Positions 26,030 through 35,640 of a stretch of 64,000 nt of DNA are shown here, piece by piece (position 1 is the first letter of the stretch; each line of letters begins with the position of its first letter). The DNA is taken from contig NZ_HE998567.1 in the NCBI RefSeq assembly GCF_000327285.1, positions 59,136-123,135 of the forward strand. Direction: 5' to 3'. The notes under the pieces are model-generated. The model was not told the DNA's origin and did no database searches. It was given only the letters and a program-made list of their open reading frames with translations. This stretch comes from Holdemania massiliensis AP2 (GTDB lineage Bacteria > Bacillota_I > Bacilli_A > Erysipelotrichales > Erysipelotrichaceae). A program made the translations under genes and the position numbers.

Positions 26030-29020
26030 TCAGTTTTGTTCTTCGTTGTTGGTATCCTGTGAATCTTCACTAGGGGTCGGAGCAGGGGATTCGGAGGTAT
26101 CCGGAGAGGGATCCGTCGGCGGAGTCGTCTCCGGGGTAGGATTCGGTTTGGCCGTACAGCCTTTGATCGGATCGCCTTCAAAGCCCTGATTGCACGCGCA
26201 GGCGCCGTTGACGATCGAGGCGTTGCTGCCGCAGGACAATCCGACGTACAGCGTTACCGCGAAGCGGGCCTGACCGATCGTCGACTGCATGAAGGTCATC
26301 GTTGTGCCGTTGACTTTAGTGCCGTTGGAAAGAATTTCATTGGTGCCTTTCTTCGCTTCGTCCGCAACTTCGGTGAAGCTGACCGTGACGCCGTTGGCGT
26401 TCGCCCAGCTTTCGATCTCGGCTTTCGTCGCTTTATCCGATGGAACCGCCAGCTGGATTTCCTTGTCTTCAACCTGAATTTCCTTGCAGATCTCATTGCT
26501 TCGGTAATTCATATTTTCATAAGCGTAGTAACCGCAGACATTCAGCTTATCCCCCGGTTTGACGTCAATCTGCTGATCAAAGCTGGCCTGTTCGCTGGTT
26601 ACGTCAATCGAGAAGTCCTGAATGGAAACCTGCGCCTTGTAGCGAATAGGTCCATAGACCCACGTCCAGTCGAAAGCGACAGCACAGTTCGGGGCATCGT
26701 ACCATTTGCCGCCGACCTCAATGCCGAGGTTGGTCGTATTCGGAGCGACGGTGAGTTTGCTTGGATCCGGGTAATCTCCCCAGGTCAGATGCAGATTGCC
26801 CTCTGCGCTCAGACTGGCGTCAAAGGTACCGATATCTTGAACGGAAGCCTGTAATGGATCGGCTAGCTTGTTGAATTCCTTCTTGATTAAGCCGGTGGTG
26901 ACAAAGCTGCCGTCCATGCCCTCCAGAACAGCAGTGTAGGGATAAAGGCCCTTGATATGTGTGATTGAGGTAACGCCGTCCGGCTGACTGATCGCCGGCG
27001 GGTTTTCTTCGCCCTCGTGCAGCACATCGAGCATCAATTTGGAAATGTTGCCCGGAATGTTCAGCTTGCTTTTCTTGGAATCAAAGTAGGTATCTTTATC
27101 TTTCACGCCTTTTTCATAACCAACCCAGACCGCGTTGGTGTATTTGGAACTGGAAGCAATCATCCATTTATCCTTGGCTGCGCCTTGCGGAATATTGAAT
27201 TTCAGACCATCGCTGCCCCAGTCCGTCGTGCCGGTTTTACCATAAATCGGATAGCTGCGTTTTAACAGCTGCATGTAATTGGAATAAGGACCGGAAACGG
27301 CCTGATACATCAGATATGAAGCTAAATAGGCGGATTCGGCGCTGATCACCTGCGTGCCGGAATAATCCGGAACCACCGGCGAGGTGCCGTCCTTAAATTC
27401 AATCTTGGTGATCGTGTGCGGTTTGATATAGCTGCCGCCGTTGATCATCGTGGCATGCGCGCCGGCCATTTCCACCGCGCTGGCTTCGTAGGTGGAGCCG
27501 CCGATCGCATAACCGACGTTGAACTCATCCTGCGTGACGCGGCTGAAGCCGAGATTCTGCAGATACTGCACGACCTTCTTGCTGCCGATCGCGTCGATGA
27601 CTTGCTGCAGTGTTTTCAACGCCGGGGTATTCAGGGAATTGCCCACGGCATATTCTAAAGGAATATCGCCATAGTAGCGTCCGTTGAAGTTCTTGACGAC
27701 TTTGGTCGTGCCGGCGTAGTTGAACGGCGAATCGGTCACGGTATGCGAGGTCGACCAGCCGAGGTTCTCAAAGGCCAGCGCATAGGAGAGGAACGGCTTA
27801 ACCGCCGAGCCGGGCTGCTTGAACTGATCCGTTGCATGATTTAAAAGCAGGCTTCCGCCGCCGGCATAATTGCGTCCGCCGCCGATGCCGACGATTTCGC
27901 CGGTCTGGTTGTTCATGGAAACAATCGCAATTTCCATCAGCTCATCCGGGAACTGAACATCGGTTTTGCCGGCCTGAATATCGTCGATCTGAGCCTGAAC
28001 CTGAGGATCCATCGAGGTATAGATTTTCATCGGCACAACCGTCGGATCCATGCCGGTCAGCTCTTTGGTTTCCGCGATCACCGCGTCGACGTAGCTCTGA
28101 TATTGGGTGCCGCCGTCGGTGCTGCCCTTATTGGCGGAGCTGTCAACCAGCTGATCTTCAACCTTAATTGACTTGGCCAGCTCGGCTTCCTGCTTGGTAA
28201 TGTAGCCGTGCCGCTGCATCAGATTGAGAACCGTGTTGCGCCGGTCGGTCGCATAGTCGAGATTTTTAAACGGGTTGTAGGCATTCGGGGCGTTGATAAC
28301 GCCCGCCAGCATTGCGCTCTCGCTGAGCGTCAGCTCGCTGACGTCCTTGCCGAAATAGTATTCCGCCGCTTTCTGAACGCCGCGGATATTGCCGGAGCCG
28401 CCGAAATTCAGCTTGTTCAGATACAGCTCAAAGATCCGTTTTTTATTCGTCTGATTTTCCAGCTGCATCGCCAGAAAGATTTCCTGGACTTTACGCTTGA
28501 CCCCGGCCAGCTTGCTGCGGGCTGCCATTTCGCCGGTTTCATCATTGGTAAAGTATGTATTTTTGACCAGCTGCATCGTAAAGGTCGAACCGCCCTGCGA
28601 AAAGCTCAGCGTTTTCAAATTCGTCAAAAAAGCCTTGGTAAAGCGCGGCAGGTCAAACCCGTTATGTTCAAAGTAACGGCTGTCCTCGACGGCCACAAAG
28701 GCATCGATCAGTGATGAGGGCATATCGTCATATGAAACGTTGGTGCGGATCTGCTGGCCAATGTCCTGAATCAGATTGCCGTCTTTATCGAGAATCTGCG
28801 TCGATTCTTTGCTTTCAAAGTTGTTAATATCAATCTTCGGGGCGTCTTTGAGCATGCTGCCTAAAACCACCATGCCGGCGCTGCCGCCGATTAAGCCCAA
28901 AACTACGATGATCGATACGATGATCGTCGCCATGTTTTTGGCATTGATCTTTCTTCTTTTTACCGTTTTCTTTTTTGCCGCTGGTTTTTTCTTCGGCGGC
29001 TGTTTCTGGGTCGTATTCAT
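26030..29020 (-). CDS. ponA: Bifunctional penicillin-binding protein 1A
   Basis: 996 residues. A basic cytoplasmic tail and a membrane helix (about residues 30-55) precede the GT51 glycosyltransferase (AVEDSRYFEHNGFD near 110). The transpeptidase carries the SxxK box SAVK near 404, SLN near 460 and KTGTT near 595. Beyond about 700 is a long C-terminal extension with beta-rich modules, ending in CGSNASIVNGACACNQGF (EGF-like spacing) and a P/T/S/E-rich tail. It polymerises and cross-links peptidoglycan at the outer membrane face. The ATG lies 3 bases after the recU stop. Confidence 0.93.
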   Translation of the reverse strand: MNTTQKQPPKKKPAAKKKTVKRRKINAKNMATIIVSIIVVLGLIGGSAGMVVLGSMLKDAPKIDINNFESKESTQILDKDGNLIQDIGQQIRTNVSYDDMPSSLIDAFVAVEDSRYFEHNGFDLPRFTKAFLTNLKTLSFSQGGSTFTMQLVKNTYFTNDETGEMAARSKLAGVKRKVQEIFLAMQLENQTNKKRIFELYLNKLNFGGSGNIRGVQKAAEYYFGKDVSELTLSESAMLAGVINAPNAYNPFKNLDYATDRRNTVLNLMQRHGYITKQEAELAKSIKVEDQLVDSSANKGSTDGGTQYQSYVDAVIAETKELTGMDPTVVPMKIYTSMDPQVQAQIDDIQAGKTDVQFPDELMEIAIVSMNNQTGEIVGIGGGRNYAGGGSLLLNHATDQFKQPGSAVKPFLSYALAFENLGWSTSHTVTDSPFNYAGTTKVVKNFNGRYYGDIPLEYAVGNSLNTPALKTLQQVIDAIGSKKVVQYLQNLGFSRVTQDEFNVGYAIGGSTYEASAVEMAGAHATMINGGSYIKPHTITKIEFKDGTSPVVPDYSGTQVISAESAYLASYLMYQAVSGPYSNYMQLLKRSYPIYGKTGTTDWGSDGLKFNIPQGAAKDKWMIASSSKYTNAVWVGYEKGVKDKDTYFDSKKSKLNIPGNISKLMLDVLHEGEENPPAISQPDGVTSITHIKGLYPYTAVLEGMDGSFVTTGLIKKEFNKLADPLQASVQDIGTFDASLSAEGNLHLTWGDYPDPSKLTVAPNTTNLGIEVGGKWYDAPNCAVAFDWTWVYGPIRYKAQVSIQDFSIDVTSEQASFDQQIDVKPGDKLNVCGYYAYENMNYRSNEICKEIQVEDKEIQLAVPSDKATKAEIESWANANGVTVSFTEVADEAKKGTNEILSNGTKVNGTTMTFMQSTIGQARFAVTLYVGLSCGSNASIVNGACACNQGFEGDPIKGCTAKPNPTPETTPPTDPSPDTSESPAPTPSEDSQDTNNEEQN

Positions 29021-29023
29021 AGC

Positions 29024-29611
29024 TCACTTCTCCTTAAAGTATAGTTCGTCGATCACCCGCAGATAATGAACCGGCGGGGTCAGCGAATAAGGGATCAGAA
29101 TCCCTTCCTGAACAAACCAGGAATAAGGCAGGGATTTGCGTTCGGCAAGGCGGTACTGACGAATCATTTTTTCAGCTTCGACAAAGTAGGTTTCATCAAA
29201 GGCGATAAAACGGACGATGACGAAGGCGATCGCGCCCTGCCGCAGCACCCGCTCAAGATGTTCGATCTGATGCAGATGGATGTGGGAGAACGGGAACGCT
29301 GTCTTAGAACGCGTTTCCTTGGCCTCAAAGTCGATCGCTTTGCCGCGGTAGACGCCGTTGTAATCGGTTGTGGAAGGAACCTTGAAGTAGGCTTCCGTGA
29401 TTTTGGCGGCGCTGCGTTTAGGATAATCGACCTGCACGATCTGGATCGGCGTCGGCTTCTTGTGGATCACCGCTTTGTCCAGCTGCAGATAGTAATCATT
29501 GGTCTTATTCAGATCATTTTCCAAAGACATACCGCGCCCGCCCGCAGATTGTTTTACCGTCTGCGGATTCAATGAGCGGGAGGCAGTCTTTCCATTCGGA
29601 TAACCGATCAT
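29024..29611 (-). CDS. recU: Holliday junction resolvase RecU
   Basis: 195-residue resolvase. The N-terminus MIGYPNGKTA and the motif GRGMSLENDLNKTN begin the RecU fold; GKAIDFEAKET and FPFSHIHLHQIEHL hold the metal-binding and conserved basic residues. ATG 29611 is favoured by GGAAGGTGAT just upstream over the longer frame. RecU-ponA order is conserved in Bacillus. Confidence 0.93.
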   Translation of the reverse strand: MIGYPNGKTASRSLNPQTVKQSAGGRGMSLENDLNKTNDYYLQLDKAVIHKKPTPIQIVQVDYPKRSAAKITEAYFKVPSTTDYNGVYRGKAIDFEAKETRSKTAFPFSHIHLHQIEHLERVLRQGAIAFVIVRFIAFDETYFVEAEKMIRQYRLAERKSLPYSWFVQEGILIPYSLTPPVHYLRVIDELYFKEK

Positions 29612-29627
29612 ATCATCACCTTCCATT

Positions 29628-29656
29628 ATTATATACAACATTGCGCCGTTTTTCTA
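29628..29656 (-). promoter_or_regulatory. Promoter of recU-ponA
   Basis: On the minus strand TAGAAA (29656-29651), a 17-base spacer and TATAAT (29633-29628). The start point would give a leader of only about ten bases. Confidence 0.55.
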
Positions 29657-29783
29657 GAAATACCCGGGATTCGTAACAAAATCGTAAAGTCTGACATTCC
29701 TTTGTCAAAAAACGTTTTGTGATATGACTTGCTTTTTAAGCCCTGATCTGCGAAAATAAAAGCAGACGGAAGGTTGTGACACG

Positions 29784-30113
29784 ATGGAAAACAAGCTGAA
29801 TTTAGATCCGCAGACGATCCTAGATAAAGAATTTCATGTTGACTTCAAGGGATATTCCCCGGCGGAGGTTGATGAATTTCTGGATTCAGTCATTCAGGAT
29901 TATCAGGTCTATGAACGTGTGATCGGTGAGCTGGGAGAAAAGCTGCGGACGCAGGAGCGGACCAACGCTTCGCTGAAAGCCCGGATCATTGAACTGGAAA
30001 GCCGTCAGAAGGTACTGGAAGAAGCGGGTCAGAACTCGTTCAACCAGGTTGATATTCTGAAACGCTTGTCGCGTCTGGAACAGGAAGTCTATAAAAATAA
30101 ACAGATGGATTAG
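29784..30113 (+). CDS. gpsB: GpsB division/elongation adaptor
   Basis: 109-residue DivIVA relative. The N-terminal domain (LDPQTILDKEFHVDFKGYSPAEVDEFLDSVIQDY) is typical for GpsB, and a central coiled coil plus a short C-terminal trimerising helix follow. GpsB ties PBP1 (ponA, encoded next to it) to the division machinery. Divergent from recU. The stop codon directly abuts the rnpB 5' strand. Confidence 0.9.
   Translation: MENKLNLDPQTILDKEFHVDFKGYSPAEVDEFLDSVIQDYQVYERVIGELGEKLRTQERTNASLKARIIELESRQKVLEEAGQNSFNQVDILKRLSRLEQEVYKNKQMD
30066..30095 (+). promoter_or_regulatory. Possible rnpB promoter inside gpsB
   Basis: TTGTCG (30066-30071), an 18-base spacer and TATAAA (30090-30095) lie within gpsB. 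A start near 30102-30104 would fit the RNase P RNA 5' end, which has no intergenic space of its own. Confidence 0.5.
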
Positions 30114-30486
30114 CCTTCTATCCGGGCAATCGCTGGCTTGACCAAAGCTAGAGGAAAGTCCATGCTCGCACAATCTGCGATGATTGTAGTGTTTGCGCCG
30201 GCCCAATCAATAAGACCGGGCAGCCGGCAGGCTGACGGCTGACGAAACCCTTAGGTCCCTTCGGGGATGATGGCGGACGTCTGTAACAGTGTCACAGTGA
30301 CGGAGTTTCCGGGGAAACCCGGAAAGTGGAACGCGATAAACCCCGCAAGCGAGAAACCCAAATTTGGTAGGGGAACTTCCAAGCCTGAAATGAAGGGTGA
30401 GGAAGCCGTCCGCAAGGACGGAGATAAATGGTTGCCGCCTGTTTCGGTAAGAAACAGGAACAGAACATGGCTTACACGATAGAAGG
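30114..30486 (+). ncRNA. rnpB: RNase P RNA (class B)
   Basis: Catalytic RNA for tRNA 5' maturation, about 373 bases. P1 pairs CCTTCTATC (30114-30122) with GATAGAAGG (30478-30486). The conserved core GAGGAAAGTCCATGCTCGCA starts at 30151, and the 3' core ACAGAACATGGCTTAC lies near 30460. Lengths and motifs resemble the Bacillus-type (class B) RNA. No protein ORF here is real. Confidence 0.93.
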
Positions 30487-30487
30487 C

Positions 30488-30517
30488 CGGGAGCTGAGTG
30501 ATCAGCTCCTTTTCTTT
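30488..30517 (+). terminator. Terminator of rnpB
   Basis: GGGAGCTGA and TCAGCTCC pair with a GTGA loop, followed by a T-rich run ending near 30517. Confidence 0.85.
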
Positions 30518-30753
30518 TTATGAACCTGATACAGGAACAGAGAAGTAAAATTCAGCTGCCCTTACATCAAAAAGCAGCCAAGGTCTGAGCAGATAAAAAT
30601 GAATTGCAGTCAAGCAGGTAAAAAATCAGAGAAGAATGAACTTGAAAATAATTCATCTTTGTGTTATAGTGAGCTTGTTCAGCAAAGTCTGCTCTCCTTC
30701 GCATTTGTTTGACAAACGTTACGCTTTGTCGACCGCTTTCAGCGAGTTCATGT
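30518..30753 (+). other. Gene-free leader region before rodZ
   Basis: No ORF or known RNA is seen. A good promoter-like pair TTGAAA (30642-30647) and TATAGT (30665-30670), with a 17-base spacer, lies in the middle, over 140 bases upstream of rodZ. It may give a longer rodZ transcript or a short RNA. A small palindrome, GTTTGACAAAC, follows at about 30708. Confidence 0.5.
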
Positions 30754-30788
30754 TTTACAATTAGAACAACACTTGCTATAATTGTTCT
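30754..30788 (+). promoter_or_regulatory. rodZ promoter covered by a palindromic operator-like site
   Basis: TTTACA (30754-30759), a 17-base spacer and TATAAT (30777-30782), with a TG before it. A perfect inverted repeat AGAACAA (30763-30769) and TTGTTCT (30782-30788), 12 bases apart, overlaps the spacer and -10. This placement suits a repressor; no known regulator is recognised. Confidence 0.7.
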
Positions 30789-30813
30789 GATATGAAAAAA
30801 GAGGTGCAGCAGA

Positions 30814-31695
30814 ATGAAAGAAATTGGTGCTACATTGAAAAAACGCCGGGAAGAACTCGGCTACACTCTTGAAGAGATGAGCAATAAAACGCGGATTTCC
30901 GTTGCGCAGCTCAAAGCGCTGGAAGACGGGGATCTGGAGTTCTTTAAGGATGATCTGTCGTATGTCCGTTATTTTGTCCGTTTCTATTGTCAGGCGCTGT
31001 ATTTGGATTTTGATCCGCTGCGCGATCAGTTGAGTCAGGATCTGGATCAGTTCACTGAAACGATGAGCTTAAAAGCAATTCATGAACGGGAAGAAATGCA
31101 GTCCAATATTGAAAAGAAAATCAACAAGGCTTCCGGCACGCTGAAAAAGGAAAAGAAAAAGATTGATTATTCTTTGGTCTCATTGCTGGCGGTGATTGCC
31201 GTCATGCTGATATGCTTAAGCGTCGTGCTGTTTAAAACGGTGCCGAATTGGTTTAAAGCGCAGCCGGAGAAGGACAGCTTTCCGGTCGTTGAGGTTACGC
31301 CGACGCCCTCACAGCAGCCGACCGATACTCCTGATGTCCTAGATCAGCCGTCGGCACTGACGGTCACCATGGCAGCCAATGATCCTTCAACGTATGAAGT
31401 GCGCGGCTGGAAGGCGCAGGAAAGCTTTACAATCGCCGTTACCTTTGCCCAGGATACCTGGATTCGGGTGCTGGAAAATGATGTAGCGACGGATAATCCG
31501 GCGAGCACAACCTATCATGCGGCGGATGTTATGGAAATTACCCGCACGGCGTCGCAGGATTTAAAAATAACGATTCACTTCGGAATTGTCAAAAACAATA
31601 CGATTACAATTAATGGCGAGGCGGTCGTGCTGGATGCCCAAATTGCAGCGAAGACCAGCGGCCAGAAAGTCAACTTTATTCTGAAAGGAGAATAA
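30814..31695 (+). CDS. rodZ: RodZ-like cytoskeletal/cell-shape protein
   Basis: 293 residues. A cytoplasmic helix-turn-helix (IGATLKKRREELGYTLEEMSNKTRISVAQLKALEDGD) is followed by a charged linker, a membrane helix (about 118-140) and an extracytoplasmic beta domain (DUF4115 type, end with GEAVVLDAQIAAK). RodZ couples MreB to the elongation machinery. Matches Bacillus ymfM upstream of pgsA. AGAGGTG lies before ATG 30814. Confidence 0.88.
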   Translation: MKEIGATLKKRREELGYTLEEMSNKTRISVAQLKALEDGDLEFFKDDLSYVRYFVRFYCQALYLDFDPLRDQLSQDLDQFTETMSLKAIHEREEMQSNIEKKINKASGTLKKEKKKIDYSLVSLLAVIAVMLICLSVVLFKTVPNWFKAQPEKDSFPVVEVTPTPSQQPTDTPDVLDQPSALTVTMAANDPSTYEVRGWKAQESFTIAVTFAQDTWIRVLENDVATDNPASTTYHAADVMEITRTASQDLKITIHFGIVKNNTITINGEAVVLDAQIAAKTSGQKVNFILKGE

Positions 31696-31698
31696 GCT

Positions 31699-32292
31699 AT
31701 GAATTTACCTAATCGTTTAACCGTGATGCGGATCATTATGATCCCAGTCATCATCCTGATCGCGATTTTCCCTTATTCTCAGTTTGGTATCGAAATCCCG
31801 ATGCTGCAGTTTGGCTTTGTAACGCTCTCGGCTGTCAATATCGTCATGCTTGTGCTGTTCTGCATCGCCAGCTTTACTGATTTTTTGGATGGGTATTTGG
31901 CACGCAAAAACAATTTAGTCACAACCTTCGGTAAGTTTGCGGATCCGATTGCGGATAAGCTGCTGGTTACGACGATGTTTGTTTTATTTGCGGCGCAGGG
32001 AACGATTCCGGTTGTGCCGGTTCTGATCATGGTTGCCCGCGATACGATTGTGGACGGAATTCGCATGATTGCCTCCAGTAATGGCGTCGTCATGGCCGCC
32101 GGCTATCTGGGCAAGCTGAAAACCGTCGTTCAGATGCTTTCCATCATTACGATTCTGCTGAATAATCTGCCGTTTGAGCTGTATCGTCTGCCGGTTTCGG
32201 ATTTCCTGCTGTGGTTTGCGGCGTTTACATCGCTGGCCAGCGGTATTTCTTACTTCAACCAGATGAGGGAGTATATTTTTGAAAGCAAATAG
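31699..32292 (+). CDS. pgsA: CDP-diacylglycerol-glycerol-3-phosphate 3-phosphatidyltransferase
   Basis: 197-residue membrane enzyme making phosphatidylglycerol phosphate. The CDP-alcohol phosphotransferase motif (D-x2-DG-x2-AR-x8-G-x3-D-x3-D) is visible in TDFLDGYLARKNNLVTTFGKFADPIADK. Four to five membrane helices. The start is 3 bases after rodZ. Confidence 0.93.
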   Translation: MNLPNRLTVMRIIMIPVIILIAIFPYSQFGIEIPMLQFGFVTLSAVNIVMLVLFCIASFTDFLDGYLARKNNLVTTFGKFADPIADKLLVTTMFVLFAAQGTIPVVPVLIMVARDTIVDGIRMIASSNGVVMAAGYLGKLKTVVQMLSIITILLNNLPFELYRLPVSDFLLWFAAFTSLASGISYFNQMREYIFESK

Positions 32293-32758
32293 CATGGCCG
32301 AACTGGCGGAGCTGATCCGTCAGAAGCAATGGACGCTGTGTAGCTGTGAAAGCTGCACCGGCGGTTTGTTTTCCAGCCGTCTGACCGAGGTGCCTGGAGT
32401 TTCCGCTTTCTTTAAGGGCGGGGTTGTAACGTATTGGACCGAGGTCAAAACCAATGTCGTACATGTTGATCCGGCGATTATCGAAGCCGAGGGCGTTGTC
32501 AGCGAAGCGACAGCGAAAGCGATGGCTGAGCAGTGCGCCGAGCTGATGCACTGCGATATGGCGGTTGCGTTTACCGGCAATGCCGGACCGGACGTGATGG
32601 AGAATAAACCGGCGGGGATGATCTGCACGGCCATTCATGTGCCGGGCCAAACCTGGACCTTTACGGACTTGCTGAACGGGACGCGGCAGGAAGTCCGCGA
32701 ACAGATCGTAGAGCGGGTAACAGAGCGTAGTTTAACAATTTTACGACAGATTTGGTAA
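32279..32758 (+). CDS. cinA: Nicotinamide-nucleotide amidase (CinA C-terminal domain, PncC)
   Basis: 159 residues corresponding only to the CinA C-terminal domain ([42 protein letters not shown]). It deamidates NMN for NAD recycling and lacks the N-terminal COG1058 domain. The GAGGGAG inside pgsA fits TTG 32279; ATG 32294 is the alternative start but sits 22 bases from that site. Lies between pgsA and recA as in Bacillus. Confidence 0.87.
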   Translation: MKANSMAELAELIRQKQWTLCSCESCTGGLFSSRLTEVPGVSAFFKGGVVTYWTEVKTNVVHVDPAIIEAEGVVSEATAKAMAEQCAELMHCDMAVAFTGNAGPDVMENKPAGMICTAIHVPGQTWTFTDLLNGTRQEVREQIVERVTERSLTILRQIW

Positions 32759-32813
32759 AATAAACAGGAATTTTGAAAAATTTGCGTATATAAGAAGTAG
32801 CGGAGGGACAGCT

Positions 32814-33845
32814 ATGGCAGAAAAAGAGAAGAATAAAGACGTACTCCTTCAGGACACACTCAAACAGATCGAGAAGCAATACGGCAAAGGTTCAATCATG
32901 AAGCTGGGCGACCGGGCGAATGTCGATATCGATGCGATCAGCAGCGGTTCGATTGCGATTGACTATGCTTTGGGCATCGGCGGTTATCCAAAGGGCCGGA
33001 TCATTGAAATCTACGGGCCGGAATCTTCTGGTAAAACGACGCTGGCGCTGCATGCGATTGCGGAGTGCCAGAAGGCCGGCGGCCGGGCTGCCTTTATCGA
33101 TGCGGAAAATGCGATTGACCCGATGTATGCGAAAAATTTGGGCGTGAAGATCGACGACTTGATTTTGTCACAGCCCGACAGCGGCGAACAGGCTTTGGAA
33201 ATCACGGAGCTGCTGATTAAGAGCGGTGCGATTGATTTAATCGTCATCGACTCGGTTGCGGCGCTGGTGCCGCAGGCGGAATTGGATGGAGAAATGGGCG
33301 ACTCGCAGGTAGGTCTGCAGGCGCGGTTAATGTCAAAGGCAATGCGAAAGCTGGCTGGCGTTATGAACCGCAGCCAGTGTACGGCCATCTTTATCAATCA
33401 GCTGCGGGAAAAGGTCGGCATCATGTTCGGCAATCCGGAAACAACGCCGGGCGGCCGAGCCCTAAAGTTCTATTCTTCCGTGCGGCTGGATGTCCGCCGC
33501 AGTGAAGCGATTAAAAGCGGCACGGAGATCGTCGGCAATAAAGTCAATGTTAAGGTCGTAAAAAACAAGGTTGCGCCGCCGTTCAAAGTGGCAGCAATCG
33601 AAATTATGTACGGTGAGGGAATTTCGCATATCGGCGAAGTGGTCAGCCTAGGCGAATCGTTTGAAATCATCAACAAGAGCGGCGCCTGGTTCTCTTATAA
33701 CGGCGAAAAGATCGGTCAGGGCCGGGAAGCAGTGCGGGCTTTCTTAAAAGCCAATCCGCAGCTGGATGAGGAAATCACCGGAAAAATCAAACATAAGCTC
33801 TTCCATGGTGATGAGGAAGAGGCTCCGGTACAAGAACAGGCTTAG
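32814..33845 (+). CDS. recA: Recombinase RecA
   Basis: 343-residue recombinase, of usual length, with P-loop GPESSGKT near residue 66, Walker B region [16 protein letters not shown], and the DNA-binding loop [25 protein letters not shown] precedes ATG 32814. I found no Bacillus-type LexA box (CGAACn4GTTCG) upstream. Confidence 0.97.
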   Translation: MAEKEKNKDVLLQDTLKQIEKQYGKGSIMKLGDRANVDIDAISSGSIAIDYALGIGGYPKGRIIEIYGPESSGKTTLALHAIAECQKAGGRAAFIDAENAIDPMYAKNLGVKIDDLILSQPDSGEQALEITELLIKSGAIDLIVIDSVAALVPQAELDGEMGDSQVGLQARLMSKAMRKLAGVMNRSQCTAIFINQLREKVGIMFGNPETTPGGRALKFYSSVRLDVRRSEAIKSGTEIVGNKVNVKVVKNKVAPPFKVAAIEIMYGEGISHIGEVVSLGESFEIINKSGAWFSYNGEKIGQGREAVRAFLKANPQLDEEITGKIKHKLFHGDEEEAPVQEQA

Positions 33846-33862
33846 GCTTGTTCTTTTTTTTC
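33833..33862 (+). terminator. Terminator of recA, containing the stop codon in its loop
   Basis: AGAACAGGC (33833-33841) pairs with GCTTGTTCT (33846-33854), followed by T residues. The TAG stop (33843-33845) forms part of the loop. Confidence 0.88.
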
Positions 33863-34006
33863 AGCATTGAAAAAAAGCGCCTAGCCACGGGATAAATGTG
33901 AATTCGAGCGTGAAAGGGCTTCCTTTTTTGATACTGGAAATCATCGTTGATGGAATGAAAAAGCGGATGAAAAAGAAAGAAATTCTGGAAAAACCATGCT
34001 TTGTTA

Positions 34007-34035
34007 TTGTGAAAACGGTTAAAATTAGGTATTAT
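34007..34035 (+). promoter_or_regulatory. Promoter of rny
   Basis: TTGTGA (34007-34012), a 17-base spacer and TATTAT (34030-34035). Lies about 50 bases upstream of rny. Confidence 0.5.
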
Positions 34036-34083
34036 TATAAAGGAGTCACAACTCTGAACAACTGATAATGGAGGAAATAAGTT

Positions 34084-35640
34084 ATGAACAATCCACTTGT
34101 TTTGTCCATTTTATCTGGTATTGGGGGTTTAGCTGTCGGTGTGATCATCATGGTGATTACATCCCGGCTGGGCTTGAATCGTGATCAGCAAAAGGCAAAA
34201 TTGCTGTTAGAAGAGGCAACAATTAAATCTGAGAACTTAGTCAGACAGGCTGTGCTGGACGGCCGTACGCAGGCGTACGAGCTGAAGCTGGCTGCTGAAA
34301 AAGAGGTTAAGGAGAGAAAACAAGAGCTTCAGGATAAAGAAAATAAACTGACGCGTCGGGAAGATAACCTGAATTTTCGTGATGAAACCTTAACGGCGAA
34401 AGAAAAGCAGATTGAAAACAAAAACAGCCAGATCACGGATAAACTGAATGTACTGGAGAAGATGGAAAGTCAGCTGCAGGCCAAGATCGACAATCAGATT
34501 GTCGAATTGGAACGCATTGCATCAATGAGCGCCGACGACGCCAAGAAAGAATTAATGGATGCCGTCGAGAAGAAAATGGATAAAGAAGTCAGCGTGTATA
34601 TCCGCGAGAGGGAAGATGAAGCCCGTTCCAAAGCTGCCGACTCTGCCCGCAATATTATTGCGCTGGCGATTCAGCGTTATGCTCAGGAAGAAACGATTGA
34701 GCGGACGGTTTCCGTCGTCGGCCTGCCTTCTGAGGAAATGAAAGGCCGGATCATCGGCCGGGAAGGACGCAACATCAAGGCGATTGAACAGGCGACTGGT
34801 GTTGACCTGATCATTGATGATACGCCGGAGACGATTACGGTTTCCTGCTTTGATCCAATCCGCCGCGAAATCGCGCGCCAGGCATTGGAAACGCTGATCC
34901 GGGATGGCCGGATTCAGCCGGGGCGGATTGAAGATGTCGTCCGCAAGGTCACTAACGAGCTCAACGACACGATTATGAAGACCGGTGAGGATGCGGTGTT
35001 TAAGCTGCAGATCGGGCGGATTGACAAAGAGCTGGTCAAGCTGCTGGGCCGCCTGCGGTTCCGTTACAGCTATGGTCAGAACGTCTTGCAGCACAGCATG
35101 GAAGTTGCTTATCTTTCAGGCATGATGGCCGCGGAGCTGGGCTTGAATCAGACGCTGGCCAAGCGGGCCGGTTTATTGCACGATATCGGCAAGGCGCTGG
35201 ACTTTGAAATGGACGGCAGCCACGTTGAATTGGGTGTGAAGGTCGCTAAAAAGCATGGAGAGAATGCGGTTGTCATCAATGCGATTCATTCGCATCATGG
35301 CGAAGTTGAACCGACGACGTTGATTTCCAACCTTGTCGCCGCCGCTGACGCCTTAAGCGCAGCTCGACCAGGCGCTCGGTTTGAGAGCTTTGAGAACTAT
35401 ATCAACCGGCTGGAACAGCTGGAAGCGATCGCCAACGGATTTGAAGGCGTCGATAAGACGTATGCCATTCAGGCTGGACGTGAAATCCGCGTCATGGTCA
35501 TTCCGGATAAGATTGATGATGTGGCGTGTCATCGCGTAGCACGGGATATTAAAGATAAGATCGAAGCCGAACTGACCTATCCTGGACAGATCAAGGTCAC
35601 AGTCATTCGGGAAACCCGCGCCAGTGAATTAGCGAAATAA
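34084..35640 (+). CDS. rny: Ribonuclease Y
   Basis: 518-residue membrane-anchored endoribonuclease initiating mRNA decay. An N-terminal membrane helix (about 5-25) and a long coiled coil (about 30-190) precede the KH domain ([20 protein letters not shown]) and the HD domain (H366-D367 in [10 protein letters not shown]). GGAGG lies upstream of ATG 34084. The stop TAA shares its last A with the next start. Confidence 0.96.
   Translation: MNNPLVLSILSGIGGLAVGVIIMVITSRLGLNRDQQKAKLLLEEATIKSENLVRQAVLDGRTQAYELKLAAEKEVKERKQELQDKENKLTRREDNLNFRDETLTAKEKQIENKNSQITDKLNVLEKMESQLQAKIDNQIVELERIASMSADDAKKELMDAVEKKMDKEVSVYIREREDEARSKAADSARNIIALAIQRYAQEETIERTVSVVGLPSEEMKGRIIGREGRNIKAIEQATGVDLIIDDTPETITVSCFDPIRREIARQALETLIRDGRIQPGRIEDVVRKVTNELNDTIMKTGEDAVFKLQIGRIDKELVKLLGRLRFRYSYGQNVLQHSMEVAYLSGMMAAELGLNQTLAKRAGLLHDIGKALDFEMDGSHVELGVKVAKKHGENAVVINAIHSHHGEVEPTTLISNLVAAADALSAARPGARFESFENYINRLEQLEAIANGFEGVDKTYAIQAGREIRVMVIPDKIDDVACHRVARDIKDKIEAELTYPGQIKVTVIRETRASELAK

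Noticed and set aside
27832-28714. Plus-strand frames opposite ponA
   Set aside because: Shadow frames of a strongly conserved minus-strand gene.
30267-30482. 71-codon plus-strand frame
   Set aside because: Lies wholly inside the RNase P RNA; arginine/lysine-rich nonsense without a ribosome site.
32759-32813. LexA box upstream of recA
   Set aside because: No CGAAC-n4-GTTCG or close variant found in the gap.
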